Assembly: GCA_015487905.1 (NCBI GenBank)
Contig: WFOX01000212.1
Coordinates: 1-10,371, forward strand
Source of the DNA: Mariprofundales bacterium
GTDB taxonomy: Bacteria > Pseudomonadota > Zetaproteobacteria > Mariprofundales > S012-25
DNA: 10,371 nt
Direction: 5' to 3'
The notes under the pieces are model-generated. The model did not search any database, was not told where the DNA came from, and saw only the letters and a list, made by a program, of their open reading frames with translations. This document shows, piece after piece, positions 1-6,253 of the stretch. The translations under genes and the position numbers were made by a program. Position 1 is the first letter of the stretch, and every line of letters starts with the position of its first letter.

Positions 1-1121
<1,121 letters not shown>

Positions 1122-1129
1122 GACCGTAT

Positions 1130-1136
1130 CCCCTTA
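1130..1136 (-). promoter_or_regulatory. fusA Shine-Dalgarno, overlapping the rpsG stop codon
   Basis: The sequence TAAGGGG contains the rpsG TAA stop and a ribosome-binding AAGGGG, 8 bases before the fusA GTG at 1121. This supports the GTG as the true start and suggests that ribosomes ending on rpsG reinitiate on fusA. Confidence 0.75.
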
Positions 1137-1604
1137 CCAGCGGAAGTGCGCAAAGGCCTGATTGGCCTCGGCAATCCGGTGCGTCTCTTCGCGCTTCTTG
1201 AACGCGCCGCCGCGCTCGGCGATCGCATCGGCGATCTCGTTGCCGAGCCGCTCGGCCATCCGGTATTCCGAGCGATTGCGCGCCGCCTCCACGAGCCAAC
1301 GAATCGCAAGCGAAAGCCCGCGGCGCTCGGAGACCTCCACGGGCACCTGATAGGTCGCGCCGCCCACGCGCCGCGAGCGCACCTCCACCTCCGGCTTCAC
1401 CTTCTCAATCGCCTCATGCAGGGCCTTGACAGGATCAAGCCCCGTTTTCTTCGCGGCGATCTCCAACGCCTCATAGACGATCTTCTGCGCGATCGTCTTT
1501 TTGCCGTCCCACATGACCTTGTTGATCACCTTGGCCACGATCACATCGCCATAGCGCGGATCAGGCGCAATCTGGCGCGGCGGAACCGGTCCTCTGCGCG
1601 GCAT
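1134..1604 (-). CDS. rpsG: 30S ribosomal protein S7
   Basis: S7 is a primary 16S rRNA-binding protein of the 30S head, near the decoding site and mRNA exit. The protein has 156 residues, the usual bacterial length. It starts MPRRGPVPPR and carries the hallmark stretch RSRRVGGATYQVPVEV (about residues 76-91) and the C-terminal AFAHFRW. The ATG at 1604 is fixed by a very strong SD (TAAGGAGG, 7-base spacing). It sits between rpsL and fusA with 12-base gaps on both sides. In E. coli S7 represses the operon by binding a structured rpsL-rpsG intercistronic region of about 100 bases; that region is absent here, so regulation must differ or use another site. Full length, with no visible anomaly. Confidence 0.98.
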   Translation of the reverse strand: MPRRGPVPPRQIAPDPRYGDVIVAKVINKVMWDGKKTIAQKIVYEALEIAAKKTGLDPVKALHEAIEKVKPEVEVRSRRVGGATYQVPVEVSERRGLSLAIRWLVEAARNRSEYRMAERLGNEIADAIAERGGAFKKREETHRIAEANQAFAHFRW

Positions 1605-1611
1605 CCCAAGC

Positions 1612-1619
1612 CCTCCTTA
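1612..1619 (-). promoter_or_regulatory. rpsG Shine-Dalgarno, overlapping the rpsL stop codon
   Basis: TAAGGAGG is a near-perfect anti-16S complement whose first three bases are the rpsL TAA stop. It lies 7 bases before the rpsG ATG. The whole rpsL-rpsG junction is this SD plus its spacer. Confidence 0.85.
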
Positions 1620-1988
1620 CTTCGGCCGCTTCGTGCCGTATTTGGAGCGCCCTTGCTTGCGCCCCTCCACACCGCCGCAGTCCAAGGTGCCGCGCACGAT
1701 GTGGTAACGCACGCCCGGCAAGTCCTTCACGCGGCCGCCGCGCACGAGCACGACCGAGTGCTCCTGGAGACGATGCCCTTCGCCCGGAATGTAGGCCGTG
1801 ACTTCATAGCCGTTGGTCAGCCGCACGCGCGCGACCTTGCGCAACGCCGAGTTCGGCTTCTTCGGCGTCGTCGTATACACGCGCACGCATACTCCGCGGC
1901 GCTGCGGGCAGCCGGTGAGCGCCGGCGACTTGGACTTCTTCACCTTCGGCTTGCGCGGTTTGCGCACGAGCTGATTGATCGTCGGCAT
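1617..1988 (-). CDS. rpsL: 30S ribosomal protein S12
   Basis: S12 sits at the 30S decoding centre and controls accuracy. It is 123 residues long, the normal size. The start MPTINQLVRKP matches the family and is preceded by GAGGGG. The frame stays open further upstream, but that extension has no family resemblance and crosses the promoter and the end of coaE. The decoding-site segment TTTPKKPNSALRK (40-51) has lysine at residue 43, equivalent to E. coli Lys42, the form associated with streptomycin sensitivity. The second accuracy loop GRVKDLPGVRYH (85-96) has the aspartate (Asp89) that is often beta-methylthiolated. It is the first gene of the str operon, with a candidate promoter about 50 bases upstream. 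Confidence 0.98.
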   Translation of the reverse strand: MPTINQLVRKPRKPKVKKSKSPALTGCPQRRGVCVRVYTTTPKKPNSALRKVARVRLTNGYEVTAYIPGEGHRLQEHSVVLVRGGRVKDLPGVRYHIVRGTLDCGGVEGRKQGRSKYGTKRPK

Positions 1989-2004
1989 CGTCCCCTCTTT
2001 TTTG

Positions 2005-2016
2005 CCAAAGGTTTGG
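2005..2016 (-). repeat. Short inverted repeat in the rpsL leader
   Basis: CCAAA-CC-TTTGG forms a 5-base-pair dyad about 17 bases upstream of the rpsL start. The 2-base centre is too tight for a stable RNA hairpin, so if it means anything it is more likely a DNA-level dyad. Weak evidence. Confidence 0.2.
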
Positions 2017-2021
2017 GTATC

Positions 2022-2040
2022 CCCCTCGGTCGCGAAGGGG
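2022..2040 (-). other. Candidate 5'-end hairpin of the str operon transcript
   Basis: Read on the minus strand, CCCC-T-TCG-CGAC-CGAGGGG can fold as seven G-C-rich pairs with one bulged T and a 4-base loop. It begins at or next to the transcription start predicted from the upstream -10 box. No run of T follows it, so it is not an intrinsic terminator. A 5'-terminal stem could protect the messenger or serve as a protein-binding site; this is inference from base pairing only. Confidence 0.4.
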
Positions 2041-2045
2041 CGCGA

Positions 2046-2074
2046 ACCATATCGCTTGGCTTGGTTTGCGTCAA
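2046..2074 (-). promoter_or_regulatory. Candidate sigma70-type promoter of the str operon
   Basis: The minus strand reads TTGACG (2074-2069, 5 of 6 to the -35 consensus), a 17-base spacer, then TATGGT (2051-2046, 4 of 6 to the -10, keeping TA at the first two positions and the final T). It is followed by a G+C-rich discriminator, TCGCGCC, a feature known from stringently controlled stable-RNA and ribosomal-protein promoters. The predicted start near 2039 gives a leader of about 50 bases to rpsL. The -35 box overlaps the coaE TGA stop. A third TTGACG on this strand, inside pilB near 8828, has no -10 at the right distance. Confidence 0.55.
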
Positions 2075-2676
2075 CGCACGCTTGCCGCTTCGGCAAGCAA
2101 CGCGGCGTGCACACCCAGCACTTGTGCGCGCAGCGCATCCAGCGAGCCTTCGTTGTGCAGCAAAAAATCTGCAGCGCGCTTGCGTTCTTCGTCTGATACC
2201 TGCGCAGCAAGCACCTGCGAGAACAAGCGCGCGCCCACGCCCCCGCGCTGTTGCGCGCGCGCGCGTCGCACGCGGGCATCCGCAAGCACGACGATAAGCC
2301 GATCCACGCGCGCACGCGCGCCCGACTCCAAAAGCGCTGCGGCCTCCACCACGGCATAGGGCGCCTGAAGATGCTGCAACCACGCCTCATACGCGCGCCA
2401 GATGCGCGGATGCAGGATCGCCTCCAAGCGTCGCAGGCGCTTCACATCGCGAAATACGACTTCCGCAAGGCGCGCGCGCACAAGGCGTCCATCCTCCACG
2501 GCCTCGGGAAAGGCGTGCATGACAGCGCGGCGCGCATCCTCATCTTCGGCAAGCACGCGCCGCCCGACCTCGTCCAAATCCAGCACGGGCACGCCAAGCG
2601 CTGCGAACATGCGCGCGGTCGTGCTTTTGCCTGCGGCCATGCCGCCTGTCAGCCCCACGCGCAGCGGCCGCTTCAC
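2071..2676 (-). CDS. coaE: Dephospho-CoA kinase
   Basis: CoaE phosphorylates the 3'-hydroxyl of dephospho-CoA with ATP, the last step of coenzyme A synthesis. The protein has 201 residues (E. coli about 206). It shows the P-loop LTGGMAAGKST (9-19), slightly changed from the usual GGIGSGKST; the substrate-site VLDLDEVGRR (31-40); the LEAILHP segment (84-90); and the lid-like tail EERKRAADFLLHNEGSLDAL (163-182), typical of the family. The start is a GTG at 2676 whose last bases form a GTGA overlap with the pilD stop. The frame is open further upstream but only as antisense-like sequence inside pilD. It is the last gene of the pil block; pilD-coaE adjacency is also known from Pseudomonas. Its stop overlaps the -35 box of the next operon. 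Confidence 0.93.
   Translation of the reverse strand: MKRPLRVGLTGGMAAGKSTTARMFAALGVPVLDLDEVGRRVLAEDEDARRAVMHAFPEAVEDGRLVRARLAEVVFRDVKRLRRLEAILHPRIWRAYEAWLQHLQAPYAVVEAAALLESGARARVDRLIVVLADARVRRARAQQRGGVGARLFSQVLAAQVSDEERKRAADFLLHNEGSLDALRAQVLGVHAALLAEAASVR
2080..2098 (-). other. Perfect 8-bp stem at the 3' end of coaE
   Basis: On the minus strand GCTTGCCG-AAG-CGGCAAGC forms an uninterrupted 8-base-pair stem with a 3-base loop, within the last codons of coaE and 5 bases before the str promoter -35 box. There is no T tract after it, so it does not meet the definition of an intrinsic terminator. It could be a pause or Rho-assisted end, a 3' stabilising stem, or a coding coincidence. Confidence 0.35.
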
Positions 2677-3416
2677 GCCCCAAGCCCTTGCAGGCCCGCA
2701 ATCCACCACCCTGCCGCGGCTGCGGCCAGAAACGGCCCATAGGGCACCTCCGTGCGCCAATCCTTTTTGGCGAGCCACAGCCAAAGCCCGCCGATCACAA
2801 GCCCTGCAAGCGCGGAGAGAAAGACGACGAACGGCAATGCCTGCCAACCCAAAAAGGCACCGATCATCGCAAGCAGCTTCCAATCGCCGCCGCCAAGCCC
2901 CTCATGCCCGCGCAGCTTTTGATAGGCCCAAGCAATGGCGGCAAATCCGAGGTAGCCCAGCGCAGCGCCCACCGCCGCATCCACAAGGCGCCCCTCCCAC
3001 CAAGCAAATGCAAGGCCTACGAGCGTGCCGCCGAGCGTCAGCGCATCCGGAAGGAGCATCGTTTCTAGATCAATCCAAGCAAGCACGAACAAAAGCGAAA
3101 GCAAAAGCGCGCCTTTGAGCGCCACAACAGAAGGCCCAAGCAGGGCAAGATGGACACCCCAAATGAGGCCGAAGACCATCTCCACGAACGGATAGCGCCA
3201 CGAAATCGGTGCCTGGCAATACCGACAACGCCCGCGCAGCCACAGCCATGCAAGCACGGGCACATTGTCAAACCACGCGATCGTGCGCCCGCAATGCGGG
3301 CAATGCGAGCGCGGATGAACGATGGATTCGCCCCGCGGCAAGCGGTGAATGAGCACATTCGCAAAGCTTCCGAGCACCAGACCGAAAACCCCGCCCGCAA
3401 GCGCCCAAAACCCCAT
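2673..3416 (-). CDS. pilD: Type IV prepilin peptidase / N-methyltransferase
   Basis: PilD is the polytopic inner-membrane aspartyl protease that removes the short leader of prepilins and methylates the new N-terminal residue. At 247 residues it is slightly shorter than Pseudomonas PilD (about 290). The N-terminal part has GSFANVLIHRLPRGES (16-31), then two zinc-type pairs CPHC (39-42) and CRYC (64-67) in the cytoplasmic domain. The protease part has IDLETMLLPD (115-124, first catalytic Asp at 116) and GGGDWK (175-180, the GxGD motif, second catalytic Asp at 178). Most of the rest is hydrophobic membrane helix. The ATG at 3416 is preferred; a GTG 12 bases upstream is in frame but has a poorer ribosome site. 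It starts one base after the pilR stop and overlaps coaE by GTGA. The substrate prepilins are not encoded in this window. Confidence 0.95.
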   Translation of the reverse strand: MGFWALAGGVFGLVLGSFANVLIHRLPRGESIVHPRSHCPHCGRTIAWFDNVPVLAWLWLRGRCRYCQAPISWRYPFVEMVFGLIWGVHLALLGPSVVALKGALLLSLLFVLAWIDLETMLLPDALTLGGTLVGLAFAWWEGRLVDAAVGAALGYLGFAAIAWAYQKLRGHEGLGGGDWKLLAMIGAFLGWQALPFVVFLSALAGLVIGGLWLWLAKKDWRTEVPYGPFLAAAAAGWWIAGLQGLGA

Positions 3417-3417
3417 C

Positions 3418-4797
3418 CTACTTTCCACGCATGCCGAGCTTGGTCAAACGATAGCGCAGCGCACGAAAGCTAAGGCCCAAAAGCTCTGCGGCGCGCGTAA
3501 GATTCCCCCCTGCTTCGTCCAATGCGCGCCGAAGCGCCCAGCGCTCGCGCTCTTTGAGCCACGCATCCAGCCCTTCCGCCCGCACGCGCGCCCAATCGTC
3601 CTCTTGCGTTTCCTCCATGTGCGTTTCGCGTTCAATCGCAAGCGCCTCTTCCAAGACGGCCACGGACAGCGGCGCACCCGGCCCGGCCAGGGCCAACATG
3701 CGCATGAGAAGATTCTCAAGCTCCCGCACATTGCCGCGCAAGGAAAGCCGCGCAAGGCGCGCCGCCGCCTCGGGCTCCAGCCGCGCTGGATCTTCTCCCC
3801 AACGCTGCAAAAGCGCGCGCGCAATCGCCGGCACATCCTCGCGCCGCGCGCGCAACGGCGGCATCACGATCGGCAATACATTGAGTCGGAAGAACAGATC
3901 CTCGCGAAAACGCCCCCTTTGCACCTCGGCGGCAAGATCGCGGTTGGTCGCTGCGATCACGCGCACATTCACGGCCCGTTCGCGCGCCTCGCCCAACCGC
4001 CGCACCTTGCGCGCCTGCAAGGCGCGCAAAAGCTTCACCTGCACGGAGAGAGGAAGCTCCCCCACCTCGTCCAGGAACAAAGTGCCGCCATCCGCTTCCT
4101 CAAACACGCCGGGCTTGTCCGCATAGGCGTCGGTGAATGCCCCCTTTTTGTGGCCGAAGAGTTCGGACTCAAACAAGGTTTCGGGCACGGCGCCGCAGTT
4201 GATGGCCACAAACGGGCCCTCTGCGCGCCGCGAATGCGCATGGATAAAGCGTGCCGCAAGCTCCTTGCCCGTGCCGGATTCGCCTGTGATGAGCACCGTG
4301 CAATCGCTGCGCGCGGCGGCAAGCAGGCGCTCGCGCACGCGCTGCATCGCAGGGGAGTTCCCCACCAACTCCTCTGCCTCTTCTTCGTGCAGGGATGGGG
4401 ATGCAGGCGCGCTCGGCGCAGCCACCGTTTGCGCGCGATCGCGCAGCGCGCGCTCAATGGCAAGCAAAAGATCCTCTTGGGAGACGGGCTTCGTGAGATA
4501 GTCAAATGCGCCCTCGCGCATGGCCGCCACCGCCGTCTCCGCGCTTGCATAGGCGGTAAGCAACATCACGCGCGCCTCCGGCTGCATGCGGCGCGCCCAG
4601 GCGAGCACCTCAAGCCCTGCATCGCGCCCTTCCATGCGCAAATCCGTGATCACGACCGCAAACGGTTTTTCGGCAAGCTGCGCGCGCGCCTCCGCGGGGG
4701 AGGCGGCCGTGGTCACCTCATGCCCGCCGCGGGCGATCGCGCGCGCAAGCATCAAGCGCGCGTTTTTGTCGTCCTCAACGAGCAGCACCTGCGCCAT
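3418..4797 (-). CDS. pilR: Type IV pilus response regulator, NtrC family (sigma54 activator)
   Basis: PilR is the DNA-binding partner of PilS and in other bacteria activates pilA with sigma54 RNA polymerase. It has 459 residues in three parts. The receiver (1-120) has acidic pocket D9/D10, phospho-acceptor D52, T81 and K103. The AAA+ domain (about 143-385) has Walker A GESGTGKE (172-179), Walker B GGTLFLDEVGELP (237-249), sensor I AATNRDL (282-288), RFREDLFFRLNVLP (296-309) and GNVRELEN (355-362). The Fis-type helix-turn-helix at the end has NLTRAAELLGLSFRALRYRL (432-451), a strong PilR-like signature. Two departures: the sigma54-contact loop reads GAFTDA (219-224) instead of GAFTGA, and GNVREL is preceded by SLR rather than the usual W-P or F-P. 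It overlaps pilS by 23 bases. The ATG at 4797 is chosen over 4803 for spacing from GGAGG. Its target promoter is not visible here. Confidence 0.93.
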   Translation of the reverse strand: MAQVLLVEDDKNARLMLARAIARGGHEVTTAASPAEARAQLAEKPFAVVITDLRMEGRDAGLEVLAWARRMQPEARVMLLTAYASAETAVAAMREGAFDYLTKPVSQEDLLLAIERALRDRAQTVAAPSAPASPSLHEEEAEELVGNSPAMQRVRERLLAAARSDCTVLITGESGTGKELAARFIHAHSRRAEGPFVAINCGAVPETLFESELFGHKKGAFTDAYADKPGVFEEADGGTLFLDEVGELPLSVQVKLLRALQARKVRRLGEARERAVNVRVIAATNRDLAAEVQRGRFREDLFFRLNVLPIVMPPLRARREDVPAIARALLQRWGEDPARLEPEAAARLARLSLRGNVRELENLLMRMLALAGPGAPLSVAVLEEALAIERETHMEETQEDDWARVRAEGLDAWLKERERWALRRALDEAGGNLTRAAELLGLSFRALRYRLTKLGMRGK

Positions 4798-6253
4798 CTG
4801 CATCCCCCTCCACGACGAAGCGCGCACCCTTGGGGGTATTTTCCAGCCGCACTTGCCAGCCGTTGGCCTCGCACACGCGCTTGACCGTCGCAAGCCCAAG
4901 GCCCACGCCGCCCACTGTGCCGCTTACGAACGCATCCCAAATCTTCCCGCGCATTTCCTCGGGCACGCCGCCGCCTGTGTCCTCCACCTCCAAGCGGAAG
5001 CGGCCATCCTGCACTTGCCAGCGCAGCCACACCTCGGCCCCTTCGCGCTTGAGCGCGTTTTCCAGAAGGTTGTCCAGCACCACGCGCAAATGGTCGGGAT
5101 CGGCATGCACAGGCGAGGAACCAGTCTCGGCATGCACGCGCGCGCGCGCATGCGCCGGCAAGGCGCGCAAGGCCGGCCAAAGCCAGTCTTCGGCGCCGAC
5201 GCGGCGCGGGCGCGGCGCAAGGGGCCTTGCGAAATCCAACATGGAGCGCACGAGCCGTTCTAGCCGCAGCACCTCCTCTTCCATGACCGCGCGCACCTCG
5301 GGATCGTCGCCCTCAGCCAGAAACGCGATCGCCTGGCGGATCGTTTGCAAGGGATTGCGCACCTCGTGCGCGACCATCGCACTCATGCGCCCAAGCTCGG
5401 CAAGCCGCGCTTGTTCGGCAAGCCTGCGCTCCAGCTCGCGCACGGGCGTGGCATCGGCGATCGTGAGCACGGCTGCCACCCCCGCCACGGGCGCGGCAAG
5501 CGGCGCCGAACGCACAAGCAGGATGCGCCCATCCCATTCCCACTCCACCTCCAGCATCTCGCCGCGGGCCGCAGCCGCGAGCACATCCCCGTGCGTTTTG
5601 CGCAGGCGTGCTTCCACCTCCCTTGGCTCGCCGCCGAGCAGTCGCCGCGCGGCCGGATTGAGCTCCACGATGCGTCCGTCTTCGCGAAGCAAGGCCACCC
5701 CTTCGCGCATGACCTCAAACAAGTGCGCATGCAAGCGCTGCAAGGCGCGGTGCGCATCGCGCATCTGCGCTTCTGCGCGCTCGCTGCGCTGCCAGCGGCG
5801 CGTAAGCGCGGCCAGCGTGGCCCCAGCCAATAGCCACGCCGAGACCTGCAAAAGCGCGCTATAAGGCCCCGGCAAGGTGTGCGTGAAGAATCCCAATGCA
5901 AGCCAGCTCAGCCCTGCGGCCCAAGCCAACGCAAGTGGTGCTTGCCAAACCCCTTCCGCAGCCGCAGAGAGCACCGCAAGGCCGAAAAGCGCCCGCCACG
6001 GGCTTTGTGCAAAGCCCGTGGCGCCCACGAGTGCTGAAATCGCCACGAGATCCAACGCCATGCGCACCCACACGCGCACGCGGTGAGAAATGCGCCTGCG
6101 CAGCCAAAAGAGCACGCCCTCGCCCAGCGCCCAGCCTGCGAATGCGCCTGCGCCGACAAGGCGCGCCTGCGCCCCAAGCTCCGGCCAATCCAGTGCGGCA
6201 AAGGCGAAAAGCGCGAGCGCGGCGATGGCTGCGCGCGCGAGTTGTTCGCGCAT
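4775..6253 (-). CDS. pilS: Type IV pilus sensor histidine kinase
   Basis: PilS is the membrane kinase that phosphorylates PilR; in Pseudomonas it senses pilin in the membrane. It has 492 residues. About six hydrophobic segments fill the first 150 residues (roughly 7-21, 31-51, 64-81, 86-101, 104-123, 131-150), as in known PilS. Then comes a PAS-like region (about 175-265, with VALLREDGRIVELNPAARRL) and a dimerisation/phospho-acceptor box VAHEVRNPLQTI (294-305) with His296. The ATPase domain has the N box DNLLENALK (394-402), G1 DTGGGVP (425-431) and G2 GVGLGLATVKRV (449-460). The start ATG shares its A with the pilC TGA stop (TGATG). The SD GGAGG is only 3 bases from the start and is encoded by the glycine codons at the end of pilC. 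The kinase looks intact. The gene lies inside a pilBCD-coaE block rather than in a separate pilSR locus. Confidence 0.93.
   Translation of the reverse strand: MREQLARAAIAALALFAFAALDWPELGAQARLVGAGAFAGWALGEGVLFWLRRRISHRVRVWVRMALDLVAISALVGATGFAQSPWRALFGLAVLSAAAEGVWQAPLALAWAAGLSWLALGFFTHTLPGPYSALLQVSAWLLAGATLAALTRRWQRSERAEAQMRDAHRALQRLHAHLFEVMREGVALLREDGRIVELNPAARRLLGGEPREVEARLRKTHGDVLAAAARGEMLEVEWEWDGRILLVRSAPLAAPVAGVAAVLTIADATPVRELERRLAEQARLAELGRMSAMVAHEVRNPLQTIRQAIAFLAEGDDPEVRAVMEEEVLRLERLVRSMLDFARPLAPRPRRVGAEDWLWPALRALPAHARARVHAETGSSPVHADPDHLRVVLDNLLENALKREGAEVWLRWQVQDGRFRLEVEDTGGGVPEEMRGKIWDAFVSGTVGGVGLGLATVKRVCEANGWQVRLENTPKGARFVVEGDADGAGAAR
4807..4811 (-). promoter_or_regulatory. pilR Shine-Dalgarno, decides between two ATG codons
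   Basis: GGAGG lies 3 bases before an ATG at 4803 and 9 bases before a second in-frame ATG at 4797 (ATG CAG ATG). The 9-base distance is within the normal range and the protein then begins MAQVLLVEDD like other receivers, so 4797 is preferred. The products would differ by only two residues. Confidence 0.5.
5130..5155 (-). other. 26-base perfectly alternating purine-pyrimidine tract inside pilS
   Basis: Every step from 5130 to 5155 alternates purine and pyrimidine (mostly CG repeats flanked by GCATGC on both sides). Such tracts favour left-handed Z-DNA under negative supercoiling. It encodes part of the HARARVH stretch of PilS between the H box and the ATPase domain, so Ala/Arg codon choice in a GC-rich genome may explain it fully. 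Confidence 0.4.

Noticed and set aside
2252..2321. Short alternating CG tracts in coaE (2252-2266 and 2305-2321)
   Set aside because: They are only 15-17 bases long and are explained by runs of Arg and Ala codons (CGC, GCG).
3349..4884. A 511-codon plus-strand frame opposite pilR, and similar long frames opposite pilC and pilB
   Set aside because: Same reasoning: biased composition, no domain, no ribosome site, and each is fully opposite a well-supported gene.
4799..4899. A longer pilR start at 4899, and similar upstream extensions of pilC (7488), coaE (2883), rpsL (2390) and aroE (10108)
   Set aside because: The extra residues lie in the coding sequence or leader of the gene before, show no family similarity, and lack a suitable SD, while the downstream starts match the families.
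1219..5332. Four copies of GCGATCGC (1219, 4435, 4733, 5325), the cyanobacterial HIP1 octamer
   Set aside because: Only four copies in 10 kb of GC-rich DNA, all inside coding sequence, and the gene content does not suggest cyanobacteria. A weak excess of a palindrome is not enough to call an element.
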